From Dethiobacter sp. (GTDB taxonomy: Bacteria > Bacillota > Dethiobacteria > DTU022 > UBA8154): DNA of 64,000 bases. The stretch lies in assembly GCA_020725665.1 (NCBI GenBank), contig DYEO01000018.1, positions 1 through 64,000 of the forward strand. The letters run 5' to 3'. This document shows, in pieces, positions 17,230-26,565 of the stretch. The translations under genes and the position numbers were made by a program. Position 1 is the stretch's first letter. Every line of letters begins with the position of its first letter. Under the pieces are notes generated by a model. The model did no database searches. It was not told the DNA's origin and saw only the letters and a program-made list of their open reading frames with translations.

Positions 17230-19345
17230 TTTTATTTCTCCCCCTCTCCAGATCGGCACGCAGCTCTTTTTCCGGGTATTCGATACGCTGGTGGAACAGT
17301 CCGGAAAGGATATGCGCAAAGGTATCTCCGATCCGGTCGAGGTCTTTCAGCGTCAGGGGTGCTTCATCGAGCTGTCCGTCATTTAGTTTTTCCTTGATGA
17401 TGCGCCGGATAATCCCCTCGATCCTGCCGGCAGCCGGCTGGGAAAGGGAGCGCACCGCTGCTTCCACCGCATCTGCCAGCATAATGACAGCTGCTTCTTT
17501 TGATTGCGGCAGTGGACCTTCATAGCGGAACTCGTCTTCTTCCGGCAACACGTTTTTCTCCCTGTTTTCTTTGTTTTCCAACGCTTGTTGGTAGAAAAAC
17601 GAGATGAGACTTTTTCCATGATGCTGTCCGATAATTTCCTGTATGGGGAGAGGCAGCTTTGCCTCCCGGGCTAATTCCAGACCATCTTTTACATGGGAGC
17701 GGATGATCAGGGAACTGAGGTTGGGAGATATTCTTTTATGGGGATTGTTGCTGCTGAACTGGTTCTCTACAAAAAAATAAGGCCGTCGCACTTTACCTAT
17801 ATCATGATAAAAAGCGGCAACACGGGAAAGAAGGGGATCGGCGCCTACAGCTTCTGACGCCGCCTCCGCCAGGTTACCGACGAGGATACTGTGGTGGTAA
17901 GTCCCCGGTGTCTCCACCAGCAGTTTGCGTAAAAGGGGACGTCCCGGATCCGCCAGCTCCAGCAGGGTGATGGCCGTAGTAAGACCAAAGGCGCTCTCCA
18001 GGAAGGGAAGCAGCCCGATTGCCATTACGGCGGAGAGGAGGCCGTTGCCCATACCGGCCAGCAGGGCAATGCTGAATTCCCGCAGGTAATCGTATTCGAA
18101 CTGGAATCCCCGGCTCAACAGAAAAATAGCGATAATAGCCACCACGTTTACAGCGGCAACATAAATTCCGGCCCGTGTAAGATCGGAGCGCCGTTTGAGC
18201 TGGGCGACGCTGTAAACAGCTACCAGCCCGCCCAGCAAGGTTACTACGAAGAAGCTCAATTCACCTTCAACGACAAAACCGAAGAAGAGGGCAAGCACGA
18301 CGTTGAAGATTACCGCAAGGCGAGATTCAAAAAGCACTGTTATAAGCATGGAAGCCATGGCTACCGGGATGAGATAACCGGAAAAATAGCGGGCCGCCAA
18401 GCCCAATACGAGTGTGAGTATAACAATGAGTCCCAGGAGGGAAATATGGTTGGTATTTTCATAGAACTCCCGGTTAAAGAGATAAACATAGTATCCAACC
18501 ACGACGAAAACGAGGACAAGGAGCAGAAAAAGGCCCAGGTAACTGTCGATGCGGGAAGGAGAACCGAGCAGTCCCAAAGCCTCAAGCTGGGCTATATGCT
18601 TTTCCGTTACCCTTTCCCCCTCCTGGACAATCAGGGAATTTTTTAAAATGCGTACCGGTTCCAGAGCCTGCCTGGCCGCCTCCCGGCTTGCCTCCGTAGC
18701 CGCCTCGTTGTAGATCATGTTGGGACGAACCAAAGGGGTGAAGAGTTTCTCCATGCCCAGTTTAACTTCCGGGCTGAAGGGAAGCAGGTTAACCTCCTGC
18801 ATTACCTGCTTCATCGCCGCCTGCTCGCCTTTCTCCTTGATACCCTGGAGCATAATCTCATTATAAATACGTTCAACACGGCCCTGCAGGTCGTTTAGAT
18901 TTTCATTGCTCAGCCGCACCAGTGCCTGCAGGGAATCCCTAGGAATATCCATATCAATTTTTTGCTTTAACAGGGTAAGCCTCTCATCCTCTTCCCCAAG
19001 ACCGCGGGCCAGTCTTATTTCCTGGAAAATAGAAAAGAGCGTTTTCTTGCCTTCTTCCAGAACAGAGGGGATATGATCGTAGACTTCCGGCACCGCATCG
19101 GCTGCTTCTTTTTTCAGCTTGTTGGTGGAATAGTAATCCACAGCATCCCGTCTTGCATAGATGGTCTGGGGGCTGGGCATCCCCAACTCGACGGAAACCC
19201 CCGGCGGCAGCATCGTAAAGAAAAGGAGCAGGTAGATAACAATAAAAAAACCAGCCAGTAGCAATAAGCGCCGGCTCGTTTTATTCCCGGTCAAGAAAAA
19301 TACCCGGCTGAGATATTGTTTTAATTTTTTCTCTTTCTTTTTCAA
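17198..19345 (-). CDS. pgpH: 7TM-HD cyclic-di-AMP phosphodiesterase (PgpH/YqfF family)
   Basis: This is a membrane phosphohydrolase that degrades c-di-AMP in Firmicutes. An N-terminal transmembrane helix, a large extracytoplasmic 7TMR-HDED domain (about residues 50-280), seven transmembrane helices (about 280-490) and a cytosolic HD domain follow in order. The HD motif is visible (TYHHSILVGNLAEAA ... AAFYHDIGK ... IGQHHGKSLI). The length of 715 aa is usual. It lies between phoH and ybeY, the standard order. Confidence 0.95.
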   Translation of the reverse strand: MKKKEKKLKQYLSRVFFLTGNKTSRRLLLLAGFFIVIYLLLFFTMLPPGVSVELGMPSPQTIYARRDAVDYYSTNKLKKEAADAVPEVYDHIPSVLEEGKKTLFSIFQEIRLARGLGEEDERLTLLKQKIDMDIPRDSLQALVRLSNENLNDLQGRVERIYNEIMLQGIKEKGEQAAMKQVMQEVNLLPFSPEVKLGMEKLFTPLVRPNMIYNEAATEASREAARQALEPVRILKNSLIVQEGERVTEKHIAQLEALGLLGSPSRIDSYLGLFLLLVLVFVVVGYYVYLFNREFYENTNHISLLGLIVILTLVLGLAARYFSGYLIPVAMASMLITVLFESRLAVIFNVVLALFFGFVVEGELSFFVVTLLGGLVAVYSVAQLKRRSDLTRAGIYVAAVNVVAIIAIFLLSRGFQFEYDYLREFSIALLAGMGNGLLSAVMAIGLLPFLESAFGLTTAITLLELADPGRPLLRKLLVETPGTYHHSILVGNLAEAASEAVGADPLLSRVAAFYHDIGKVRRPYFFVENQFSSNNPHKRISPNLSSLIIRSHVKDGLELAREAKLPLPIQEIIGQHHGKSLISFFYQQALENKENREKNVLPEEDEFRYEGPLPQSKEAAVIMLADAVEAAVRSLSQPAAGRIEGIIRRIIKEKLNDGQLDEAPLTLKDLDRIGDTFAHILSGLFHQRIEYPEKELRADLERGRNKNGGFGKQLTG

Positions 19346-19374
19346 CCTTATACCCTGCCCGCCCCATAATTTAT

Positions 19375-20370
19375 TTAATCATCTTTTTGCTTATCCCTGT
19401 ATTCCTCGTAGGCTCTCACTATTCTCTGCACCAGGTTGTGGCGTACCACATCCTGATCACTAAGGAATACAAAATCAATCCCCTTGACCTCCCGTAGAAT
19501 ATCCATGACCTCGATGAGGCCGGAAAACTTGCCCCGGGGCAGGTCAACCTGGGTTATATCCCCGGTGATAACGGCCCGGGAACCGAAACCCATACGCGTA
19601 AGGAACATTTTCATCTGCTCGGAGGTGGTATTCTGGGCCTCGTCCAGTATGATAAAAGAATCGTCCAGCGTCCTGCCCCGCATGTAGGCCAGGGGGGCCA
19701 CCTCTATAATACCCTTTTCCTTGTACTTTAAAAAGTTGTCTACGCCCATCAGGTCGTAGAGCGCATCATAAAGAGGACGCAGGTAAGGGTCAACCTTATC
19801 ATAGAGGTCTCCGGGCAGGAATCCCAGGTGCTCCCCCGCTTCCACCGCCGGACGGGTCAGGATCAGCCGCTGTACAATCTTGTTTTTCAGGGCATAGACA
19901 GCCATGGCCATGGCCAGGTACGTTTTGCCCGTCCCGGCCGGGCCGATGCCAAAAACGATATCATAATTGCGCAACGCTTCCACATAGCGTTTCTGGCCGG
20001 GCGTCTTGGGGCTGATCTTCTTGCCCCGCCCGGTTACGAACAACAGGTCGTTAAAAAGGCTGCGTATCTGCGATCCCTCACCGCGGCGCGCCAGTTTCAG
20101 GGCGTAAACAAATTCGGCGGTGGTAAAAATGTGCCCCTCCCTGACCAGGGCAAGAAGTTCCTGTAAGAGGGAGAAAACCCGCTCCACATCTCCCTTTTCA
20201 CCCTGAAGGTACAGCTCGTCCCCCCGGGGGAAAACCCGCACGGCAAAGCTCTCCTCAATCAGGGAAATGTGCTCGTCAAACTTACCCAGCAGGGGAAAGG
20301 TTTCATCCAGACTTTGGAGCACGACCTTCTGTTCGGCCGGCACTTTACTCAATATGCACCATCCTTTCAA
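19375..20370 (-). CDS. phoH: PhoH-like ATPase
   Basis: This is a cytosolic P-loop ATPase linked to RNA metabolism. The Walker A is [15 protein letters not shown] and the Walker B is FIILDEAQN; an N-terminal KH-like region precedes them. The length is 331 aa. The ATG at 20370 overlaps the yqfD stop by 4 bp; an in-frame TTG seven codons in also has an upstream purine stretch, so the start is uncertain by a few residues. The order with pgpH and ybeY is conserved. Confidence 0.95.
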   Translation of the reverse strand: MKGWCILSKVPAEQKVVLQSLDETFPLLGKFDEHISLIEESFAVRVFPRGDELYLQGEKGDVERVFSLLQELLALVREGHIFTTAEFVYALKLARRGEGSQIRSLFNDLLFVTGRGKKISPKTPGQKRYVEALRNYDIVFGIGPAGTGKTYLAMAMAVYALKNKIVQRLILTRPAVEAGEHLGFLPGDLYDKVDPYLRPLYDALYDLMGVDNFLKYKEKGIIEVAPLAYMRGRTLDDSFIILDEAQNTTSEQMKMFLTRMGFGSRAVITGDITQVDLPRGKFSGLIEVMDILREVKGIDFVFLSDQDVVRHNLVQRIVRAYEEYRDKQKDD

Positions 20371-21590
20371 TTTTCCCGCAGACCCTGCAGGACAGCGATA
20401 TCCTCCAGTGTCTCTATGACAGCCCGGTAACCCACCGTGCCCAGTTCGGGGAAATAGTACTCCTCACCGAACTGTCTTTTGATATTGGCCCCCCGGGGGA
20501 GCCGGGAGCGTACTTCACTGAAGGCCTTTTCCCGGGCCTGGAGCAGGGCCTCCTGGGGGGGGATTGTCACCACCCTGATAGCAAGCTCCCGGTAGTTGTT
20601 ACTGATTAATTCGACGGGGAAACTGATATTCCTCCAAGCGAAGCTGCGTTTAATTTTTTCCACCTCATAATTGCGGTAGGGCGCCACCTCCGGCCCCCAG
20701 AGGTGGTAGCTTCCCCGCGGCAGGGAGAGGACAAAAGCGGTAGCAGCCCGCCCGCTCAAGATTTTCTCCACGTGGAAGAGGGGAACCTCCACAACGCTCT
20801 CATACCAAACCAGTGCATCCACAATTCCCCGGGCCCGCACCTTAACCGTCTCTGTAACCCCTGCATTTTCTGCATCTGCTTCCCCGAAAGGGGCACTCGG
20901 ACGCAGTTCTCCGCGAATGAGCAACTGGTCCTGCAGTACCGTATCACCGGGCCGTACAAGCGCCTGCCCGGCCAGGACCAGGACATCCACAACGAGGCCG
21001 TCCTTGTTAGCCACCAGGTTCCCCGTTTCTTCTTCCGTTGCCGGTTCCCGCAACCGCTCCACAACCTGGATATGGAGATATACGCCTCTTGTACTGGCTC
21101 CAACCCAGCTGAAATCCGCAATCTCCAGGAGGAGCATGCGCTCCAGTTCGGAGAGGTCCAGGTCCCTTTTTAACATTCCCTGCCTGATGCCGTGATCTTC
21201 CAGTATGGCCAGGATTTGCTCCCTGCCGATCTGATCATTCCCCTCCACTGTAATGCTCCAGACAAATGATGAAAAATAGTAGAGGAACAAGGAAAAGACA
21301 AGCAACCCAATAAATATCCCCTTGCGACGTTTGGCCAGGAAATATAAAATCAAGGAGCCGCTTTTCTGTAAAATGACAGCCCGGCAGCCTGTTTTATGCA
21401 GGAGGGGACGCAGCTTTTTATAATCCCGTGACCGGATCTTCACCGTTGCCCGCCGTCTCTCACCCGGAGCGTAACGGAGATCCCAGAAACGGATGCCGTA
21501 TGCAGTCGTAAGGTTCAACAGCCGGGTCAGGCCACGTCCTTCCAGGGAAATAGTAAGATAACCGCTGTAAAGCTCCCCGAATTTCAGCAA
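20367..21590 (-). CDS. yqfD: Sporulation protein YqfD
   Basis: This is a sporulation-associated membrane protein with an N-terminal cytosolic domain, one transmembrane helix near residues 92-110 ([20 protein letters not shown]) and an extracytoplasmic domain. The length is 407 aa. In B. subtilis yqfC-yqfD is transcribed in the mother cell by sigma-E; here yqfC lies 29 bp upstream and a sigma-E-like promoter precedes it. The molecular role is not known. Presence supports an endospore former. Confidence 0.93.
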   Translation of the reverse strand: MLKFGELYSGYLTISLEGRGLTRLLNLTTAYGIRFWDLRYAPGERRRATVKIRSRDYKKLRPLLHKTGCRAVILQKSGSLILYFLAKRRKGIFIGLLVFSLFLYYFSSFVWSITVEGNDQIGREQILAILEDHGIRQGMLKRDLDLSELERMLLLEIADFSWVGASTRGVYLHIQVVERLREPATEEETGNLVANKDGLVVDVLVLAGQALVRPGDTVLQDQLLIRGELRPSAPFGEADAENAGVTETVKVRARGIVDALVWYESVVEVPLFHVEKILSGRAATAFVLSLPRGSYHLWGPEVAPYRNYEVEKIKRSFAWRNISFPVELISNNYRELAIRVVTIPPQEALLQAREKAFSEVRSRLPRGANIKRQFGEEYYFPELGTVGYRAVIETLEDIAVLQGLREN

Positions 21591-21619
21591 GGGGAAAATG
21601 CCGCCACCTTCCCGGGGGG

Positions 21620-21913
21620 CTACCGGTATTCCACGGAGAAGATCTTTCCTTCGATTAATAACTCATCGGCAAGGAAGTGCTTAATCGTAAAATTTTTACC
21701 CCGCACAACAACCTCTCCCTCCCGTATCTTCAGGCGCAGGAGTTCGTCGTTGTATTCGATAACCCCCCCGTAGTTCTCCAGCAGCATCTGCAGATCACCG
21801 ACCAGGGTGATGCGGGGAAGGTTGCAGAGAAGTTCCTTGGGCAGTTCAAAGAAGTCAGCCATGTTCTCCTGCCATTTTTTTCTCTCTTCACCCGAGGGTT
21901 TTTGCCGCACCAT
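21620..21913 (-). CDS. yqfC: Sporulation protein YqfC
   Basis: This small protein (97 aa) matches the YqfC sporulation family: [18 protein letters not shown], a beta-rich middle ([19 protein letters not shown]) and the C-terminal [15 protein letters not shown]. Shortly upstream lies an AAGGAGG SD. It is the first gene of a probable yqfC-yqfD-phoH-pgpH-ybeY-dgkA transcript. Its biochemical role is unknown. Confidence 0.93.
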   Translation of the reverse strand: MVRQKPSGEERKKWQENMADFFELPKELLCNLPRITLVGDLQMLLENYGGVIEYNDELLRLKIREGEVVVRGKNFTIKHFLADELLIEGKIFSVEYR

Positions 21914-21946
21914 TAACGCCTCCTTCCCCCGTCTGCTGCTATAATT

Positions 21947-21975
21947 AATTTATGCCACAAAAACGGTGTTATGTC
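21947..21975 (-). promoter_or_regulatory. Sigma-E-like promoter for yqfC-yqfD
   Basis: On the minus strand a -35-like GACATAAC and a -10-like CATAAATT are 13 bp apart, about 35 bp before the yqfC start. Sigma-E promoters have a CATA-type -10 and a GKCATATT-type -35. The assignment fits the known sigma-E control of yqfCD, but the match is imperfect. Confidence 0.35.
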
Positions 21976-22034
21976 AGGAGGACATTAAAAAGCCCGCGGG
22001 GCGGCACAGAGATCCAAAATCACCCGTCAAAAGA

Positions 22035-22095
22035 CGGGCGGGCACTTAAGACCCGCCCCTACTTCCGGAGTGGGCGAGGCATGCCTCGCCCCTAC
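22035..22095. repeat. Two GTAGGGG...CCCCTAC palindromes side by side
   Basis: Two related palindromes occupy 22035-22062 (GGGCGGG...CCCGCCC core) and 22070-22095 (GGGCGAGGCATGCCTCGCCC, perfectly self-complementary). Each ends in CCCCTAC on the plus strand. The stems differ in sequence but keep pairing, the mark of structural selection or repeated insertion of variants. Confidence 0.8.
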
Positions 22096-22121
22096 AACTG
22101 TCAACTGTTAACTGTCAGATG
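22094..22121. repeat. Heptamer array, 4 units
   Basis: ACAACTG, TCAACTG, TTAACTG, TCAGATG run without gaps from the palindrome end into the stop codon of the gene at 22115-22615. On the minus strand the order is heptamers, then GTAGGGG. Confidence 0.75.
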
Positions 22122-22615
22122 CCCCTGCGGGAAAGTGGTCTTCTACAACGGGGGGCTGAAAGCACCTCTGCCGCGATAACGGCCCGGGGTAAATTCTCAC
22201 GGCGCAAGAATTGCTCCAGACCCAATTTCGCGCCGGCGGCCCTGTAAATCTTTTTTTTTACAGGAGAACAGGGCGCCTCCTGTTGCCGGGGAGCTGGAGT
22301 GAAGCGGGGCGAAGCCGTTTTCCCAGGCCGCTTCTCCCCGGCGGTGACAATTACTTGCGGGGTATTAGCCTGATCAACAGTCTCTGCCTGCTGCGGCCAG
22401 GAAAACAAAACGGGGGCCGCTTCAACCGGCAACATAGGTTCTTCCCTCTCCTCCAGGATTTCCCTTTGTTGCTCCGGCTCCCGGGTCAGAGATCGTACAG
22501 GCCGGGTAGCCTGGGAAGGCTGGGGAAAACCCTTTTGCCCTGCCACCGCTTTCGTTACTCTGGAAATAATGGAAAAGATTATATAGATAATGAAAAATAT
22601 AAAAATCGGTTCCAT
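22115..22615 (-). CDS. Hypothetical protein with one N-terminal membrane helix
   Basis: This 166-aa frame starts with a hydrophobic helix (EPIFIFFIIYIIFSIISRV) followed by a basic, proline- and glutamate-rich soluble tail ending in LSAPRCRRPLSRRGI. I do not recognise a family. The design (single N-terminal helix, disordered middle, conserved-looking C-terminus) resembles small accessory genes found near yqfC or DUF502 genes in Clostridia. It is flanked on both sides by palindromic repeats, and its stop codon lies in a heptamer array. Confidence 0.6.
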   Translation of the reverse strand: MEPIFIFFIIYIIFSIISRVTKAVAGQKGFPQPSQATRPVRSLTREPEQQREILEEREEPMLPVEAAPVLFSWPQQAETVDQANTPQVIVTAGEKRPGKTASPRFTPAPRQQEAPCSPVKKKIYRAAGAKLGLEQFLRRENLPRAVIAAEVLSAPRCRRPLSRRGI

Positions 22616-22633
22616 AATAATATAACACCCCCC

Positions 22634-22680
22634 TTGACAGTTGATAGTGTAGGGGCGGGTCTCCGTGCCCGCCCGCCCAG
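22634..22680. repeat. Heptamers plus GTAGGGG palindrome
   Basis: TTGACAG and TTGATAG lead directly into GTAGGGGCGGGTCTCCGTGC and its complement CCCGCCC, the same order (heptamers then GTAGGG) as at 22094 and 29420. It lies between the 22115-22615 gene and the DUF502 gene. Confidence 0.75.
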
Positions 22681-22723
22681 GACAATTATAAGTTGATAAA
22701 TACAGCGATTTATCTTTGTACCC

Positions 22724-23311
22724 CTATTGATTACGGGGATTAACCACCCCACCGGAGATGATCAGTTTGAGTCCATCCTCCACGCTCATTTCCAGGAAGG
22801 TTATCTCTTCCCGGGGCACGAGCAGGAGCATGCCCGAGGTTGGGTTGGGAGTGGTGGGAATAAAGACGCTGCAAACATGGCGCGCCGTTTTCGCCTGGAC
22901 TTCCCCCGCTCCTTCGCCGGTAACAAAACCGATGGCGTAAACGCCCTGGCGGGGATATTCCACGATGGCCACCCGCCGGAAAGCATCATGTGTTTGGACT
23001 GAAAAAGCATCAATAATCTGTTTTGTCGCCCCGTAAATGATCTTGACCATGGGGATGCGGGTAAAGAGCCGATCCAAAAAGGAGATAAACCTTCTGCCAA
23101 TAACATTGGTTGCTACCAGTCCCACCAGTACGATAAAGGCAAATGTAAGGAGCATCCCCAGGCCCGGCAGGGGGAAACCCAGCAACGCTTCAATGAGGCT
23201 TGAGAGCAAGCCGTCCACCAGGCGAAAAATGAAAAAGAGAACATAAACCGTTATGGTTAACGGCAGCAGCACGATGATCCCGGTCAAAAAATACTTGCGC
23301 AGTTTACCCAT
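22724..23311 (-). CDS. DUF502 family membrane protein
   Basis: DUF502 proteins are small integral membrane proteins of unknown role. Starting at the ATG at 23311, which has a GGAGGAAAAG SD, the protein is 195 aa: KYFLTGIIVLLPLTITVYVL (first helix), a second helix around LGMLLTFAFIVLVGLVATNV, and the family motif RIPMVKIIYGATKQIIDAF. The open frame upstream of this start (34 codons) lacks family similarity. It lies downstream of floA on the same strand. Confidence 0.85.
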   Translation of the reverse strand: MGKLRKYFLTGIIVLLPLTITVYVLFFIFRLVDGLLSSLIEALLGFPLPGLGMLLTFAFIVLVGLVATNVIGRRFISFLDRLFTRIPMVKIIYGATKQIIDAFSVQTHDAFRRVAIVEYPRQGVYAIGFVTGEGAGEVQAKTARHVCSVFIPTTPNPTSGMLLLVPREEITFLEMSVEDGLKLIISGGVVNPRNQ

Positions 23312-23463
23312 TGCTCTTTTCCTCCATGGTTCTATGACCATTGTTTTTGCAAAGGATTCACGCTTGGGACTGTCGCCGATATAAACCCCCTGGAGAAGGA
23401 ATAGCCTTGGCATGCGGCAACAGAAACAAAATTTGCCAAGTTCATGGTTTTTTTACCCGTCGC

Positions 23464-24468
23464 TTACTTACCGCCCTCTTCTCCGTATTTATCATCCTTG
23501 CCCAGTTTGGAGATAGAGTCGCGCATCTGGGTATCGGCATAGATGTTTTGCAAATTATAATAATCCATTACCCCCAGCTTGCCCTCGCGCAGGGCCTGGG
23601 CCATGGCCCGGGGCACCTCCGCTTCCGCCTCCACCACCTTGGCGCGCATCTCCTGCACGGCGGCAATCATCTCCTGCTCCCTGGCTACGGCCATGGCGCG
23701 CCGCTCTTCCGCCTTGGCCTGGGCGATGCGCTTATCCGCCTCCGCCTGGTCCGTCTGCAACTGGGCCCCGATATTCTTGCCCACATCCACATCGGCGATA
23801 TCAATGGAGAGGATTTCAAAAGCGGTGCCGGAGTCCAGACCCTTGCTCAACACCGTGTGGGAGATGTTATCCGGGTTCTCCAATACCTCTTTGTGATTCT
23901 TCGCCGAACCGATGGTAGTCACGATCCCCTCACCCACACGGGCGATGATCGTCTCCTCTCCCGCCCCGCCAACGAGGCGGTCGATATTGGCCCTGACGGT
24001 AACCCGGGCCTTGGCCTTCACCTCAATGCCGTCTTTGGCTACCGCCGCAACCACGGGAGTTTCAATTACCTTGGGATTCACGCTCATCTGCACGGCCTTA
24101 AGCACATCACGGCCGGCCAGGTCAATGGCGGCGGCCCGTTCAAAAGCCAACTCAATATTGGCCCGTTGGGCGGCAATAAGGGCGTTGACCACCCGGTCCA
24201 CGTTGCCGCCGGCCAGGTAATGGCCCTCCAGGTTATTCACGTTCAACTGCAGGCCGGCCTTGGTGGCCTTGATCAGCGGTTCCACCACCTTGGCAGGGAT
24301 AACGCGGCGCAGGCGCATGCCGATCAGCGTAATAATGCCCACACGCACCCCCGCCGCCAGTGCGGCGATCCAGAGTCGCAGGGGGATAAAGCTGAAAATC
24401 ACGGAAAAAACAATGATAATAAGAACCACGAGAAACAACAGAGGTATTAAACCTTCCAAGCGGATCAT
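23464..24468 (-). CDS. floA: Flotillin-like protein FloA (YqfA/UPF0365)
   Basis: This is an SPFH-domain scaffold of bacterial membrane microdomains. An N-terminal hydrophobic hairpin ([20 protein letters not shown]) is followed by the SPFH core ([40 protein letters not shown]) and a long Ala/Glu-rich coiled coil ([24 protein letters not shown], about residues 220-290). At 334 aa it is full length. It is next to the NfeD-type gene, the usual functional pairing. Confidence 0.95.
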   Translation of the reverse strand: MIRLEGLIPLLFLVVLIIIVFSVIFSFIPLRLWIAALAAGVRVGIITLIGMRLRRVIPAKVVEPLIKATKAGLQLNVNNLEGHYLAGGNVDRVVNALIAAQRANIELAFERAAAIDLAGRDVLKAVQMSVNPKVIETPVVAAVAKDGIEVKAKARVTVRANIDRLVGGAGEETIIARVGEGIVTTIGSAKNHKEVLENPDNISHTVLSKGLDSGTAFEILSIDIADVDVGKNIGAQLQTDQAEADKRIAQAKAEERRAMAVAREQEMIAAVQEMRAKVVEAEAEVPRAMAQALREGKLGVMDYYNLQNIYADTQMRDSISKLGKDDKYGEEGGK

Positions 24469-24504
24469 CCTTTCTAATTGTTTAGTCGAAAATCAAAAGT
24501 TACA

Positions 24505-25947
24505 TTAATCCGTACCCGGGCGGACAGGGTCGTCCGCCCCTACAATTTTACTTTTATTATCTGGTGGTGATACCGGGATAGTGGCATGTTCGCCTGATTC
24601 CTGACTAACAGACGGTGGCTGCTGCATGGTTTGCCGGGCACACACAACCACACGTCTTCCCTCCACCTTGATAACCTTGACACCCACACCGGCCGGCACA
24701 AAGGAACCCTCGCTGACCACGTCATAACGGGTATCATCCACCTCCACCATGCCGGAGGGGCGCAGCGGGGTGACGGTGATTCCTTCCCTGCTCGCCAGGT
24801 GACTCAGGTCTGCACTGGCACTGTAACCAGCCTCTCGCGTCGCCGTCTCCATCAGAATAAAACGCCTGAGCGTGCCCCTGCGCTGGAAATAGCGGAAGGC
24901 GAACCAGCCGCAAACAGCGGAAAGGATAAAGGAATAAAGAAGGATACGCAGTCCCTCCACCGCCGTTGTCGCGGAAAGAACAATAGAAACAGCCACAGCC
25001 ACAAGACCGCCAATACCGAAGATGCCAAAACCGGGAATAAATACTTCCACCAGAATGAGCACCACGCCGAAGACAAAAAGGGAAACCGCCGACCAGCCGC
25101 TCAAACCGGAAAACAGATGCCCCCCAAAGAAAAGTGCGAAACAGAGGATGCTGAGCAAACCGGCAACACCGAATCCGGCAGTAAGGATTTCCGCCAACAG
25201 GAATAGAAAAGCCAGGGCGAGAATAACGGTGGCGACCACGGGGTTGATCAGCCAGCCTCCGAACTGCTCCCTGGGGGTTGGGGATGTCCCGACGACGGGA
25301 CTGCCGGAGAGACCGGCAATTTCAAGCAAGGCCTGCATGGATTCAGCCGTACCATCGCTGAAGCCCAGCCTGTCCCCTTCCCTGGCGGTCAGCGTAAGCA
25401 GTTTTCCCTCCTCCACCAGTCCTTCAATCTCTATCTCCCGGCGTACCATCGCCGCAGCCAGGTGAGGATCCCGCTCCCGCAACTCCGCGGCGGTGCGCAT
25501 CTCCGCTTCCCAGGATGAGAGGAACTTCTCGTCCGTTACCTCCCCGCTGCCGCGCAAACGTGGTTCTGCCGCGCCAAGCGTGGATCCGGGAGCCATGTAA
25601 AGATGATCAGCCACAAGGGCCAGGTAAGCACCGGCAGAGAGAGCACGGGGGTTGACATAGGCATAAACAGGCCCGTCAAAGTCAACCAGAAGTTTCCGGG
25701 CCTGCAGGGCCGAATCCACGTAACCACCGGGCGTGTCCATATCCAGGATAACAGCCCGGGCTCCCGCCTCCTGCGCCTCAGCCAGGGAGCGTTTCAGGTA
25801 AACGAGCCAGGACGGCCCGATTTCACCCTTAACTGTTATTACATAAACGGGGGCATTTTCAGCTGCACCAGCCGGGGCTGGAGAAACGATGAACATGGGC
25901 AGACAGAGAAGACAAAATAAAACCAGTACAAACGTTTTTTTCAGCAA
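24505..25947 (-). CDS. NfeD-family membrane serine protease (YqeZ-like)
   Basis: This is a ClpP-class serine protease with a C-terminal OB (NfeD) domain, partner of flotillins. I chose the TTG at 25947, 7 nt after AAGGAGG, giving 480 aa with a signal peptide (LKKTFVLVLFCLLCL). The protease core shows VILDMDTPGGYVDSALQ and the nucleophile segment NPRALSAGAYLALVADH. Four or more transmembrane helices follow, then the OB domain. The last 11 residues (GADDPVRPGTD) are encoded by a GTAGGGG palindrome, so the natural C-terminus appears to have been replaced. Confidence 0.9.
   Translation of the reverse strand: MLKKTFVLVLFCLLCLPMFIVSPAPAGAAENAPVYVITVKGEIGPSWLVYLKRSLAEAQEAGARAVILDMDTPGGYVDSALQARKLLVDFDGPVYAYVNPRALSAGAYLALVADHLYMAPGSTLGAAEPRLRGSGEVTDEKFLSSWEAEMRTAAELRERDPHLAAAMVRREIEIEGLVEEGKLLTLTAREGDRLGFSDGTAESMQALLEIAGLSGSPVVGTSPTPREQFGGWLINPVVATVILALAFLFLLAEILTAGFGVAGLLSILCFALFFGGHLFSGLSGWSAVSLFVFGVVLILVEVFIPGFGIFGIGGLVAVAVSIVLSATTAVEGLRILLYSFILSAVCGWFAFRYFQRRGTLRRFILMETATREAGYSASADLSHLASREGITVTPLRPSGMVEVDDTRYDVVSEGSFVPAGVGVKVIKVEGRRVVVCARQTMQQPPSVSQESGEHATIPVSPPDNKSKIVGADDPVRPGTD
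24512..24543. repeat. GTAGGGG-type palindrome inside the nfeD 3' end
   Basis: The sequence runs GTACCCGGGCGGACAGGGTC then GTCCGCCCCTAC, forming a GGGCGGAC/GTCCGCCC stem. It encodes the terminal residues of the NfeD-type protein and supplies its stop region. An AT-rich heptamer-like stretch (AGTCGAA AATCAAA) lies just beyond. Confidence 0.8.
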
Positions 25948-25971
25948 AGACCATGCCTCCTTAAAAGGGAA

Positions 25972-25990
25972 AACCTGGAGCAACCAGGTT
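25972..25990 (-). terminator. Hairpin between the yqeY-like gene and nfeD
   Basis: AACCTGG and CCAGGTT pair around a 5-nt loop right after the yqeY-like stop, followed by TTCCCTTTT on the minus strand. It could be a weak terminator or a processing site. It contains an in-frame TTG (25983) that is therefore a poor start for nfeD. Confidence 0.4.
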
Positions 25991-26223
25991 TACCCAAGCA
26001 ATTTTTCCACAATCATTTTGGTATAATCAGCCAGGGCTTCTTTTCTTCTCTTTACCTCTCTTTGCAGAACGGCTTGCTCGTCTTCTTCGCTCAGGGGGCC
26101 TTTTTTTGCTATCCCCGCATATTTTAGGTCGCTGCGCAGACAGCAGATTAAGTTGAGACGAAATTTATCTTGCCCTTTCATTGCCTGTTTTTGCTCTTCA
26201 AACAACCGTTGTGAAAGAGTCAA
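25990..26223 (-). CDS. GatB/YqeY-domain protein, short form
   Basis: The 77 residues match the N-terminal half of YqeY proteins (RLFEEQKQAMKGQDKFRLN, LSEEDEQAVLQREVKRRKEA), which are related to the tRNA-binding tail of GatB. Full-length YqeY proteins are about 148 aa; the second half is absent and the frame ends in MIVEKLLG. It lies between rpsU and nfeD, exactly where yqeY sits in B. subtilis, so it is the orthologue, shortened. Whether it is functional is unclear. Confidence 0.8.
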   Translation of the reverse strand: MTLSQRLFEEQKQAMKGQDKFRLNLICCLRSDLKYAGIAKKGPLSEEDEQAVLQREVKRRKEALADYTKMIVEKLLG

Positions 26224-26243
26224 ACAATGCCACCTCCGGCCGT

Positions 26244-26426
26244 TTACCCATAAAACCGCCTCTTTTTACGCGCTGCTTCCGACTTTTTCTTGCGGCGCAC
26301 GCTGGGTTTTTCATAGTGCTCCCGCTTACGCACCTCCGACAAGATGCCTGTCCGGGCACACTGCTTTTTAAAACGCCTTAAGGCATTGTCAAGGGTCTCA
26401 TTTTTACCAATTTTTATTTCCGTCAT
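26244..26426 (-). CDS. rpsU: 30S ribosomal protein S21
   Basis: S21 is a small basic protein of the 30S subunit. The protein from the ATG at 26426 (SD GGGGAGGG, 6 nt upstream) is 60 aa with the family pattern [20 protein letters not shown] and a strongly basic C-terminus ([19 protein letters not shown]). A consensus promoter lies 60 bp upstream, so rpsU heads the transcript with the yqeY-like gene, nfeD and floA. Confidence 0.96.
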   Translation of the reverse strand: MTEIKIGKNETLDNALRRFKKQCARTGILSEVRKREHYEKPSVRRKKKSEAARKKRRFYG

Positions 26427-26486
26427 CTCTATCCCTCCCCTCAACCCCTACCTCACATCAGGAAAGCTTGCCAAACTATTCAATAC

Positions 26487-26515
26487 ATTATACCTTCTCG
26501 CCCCAAAACTGTCAA
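26487..26515 (-). promoter_or_regulatory. Consensus sigma-A promoter for rpsU
   Basis: On the minus strand TTGACA and TATAAT are separated by exactly 17 bp and lie about 60 bp upstream of the rpsU start. Both hexamers are perfect. Confidence 0.9.
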
Positions 26516-26565
26516 CGAGATCGGAACGCGCCTCCAGGTGCTGAAAAAAGCCTGTAATTCTGCAT

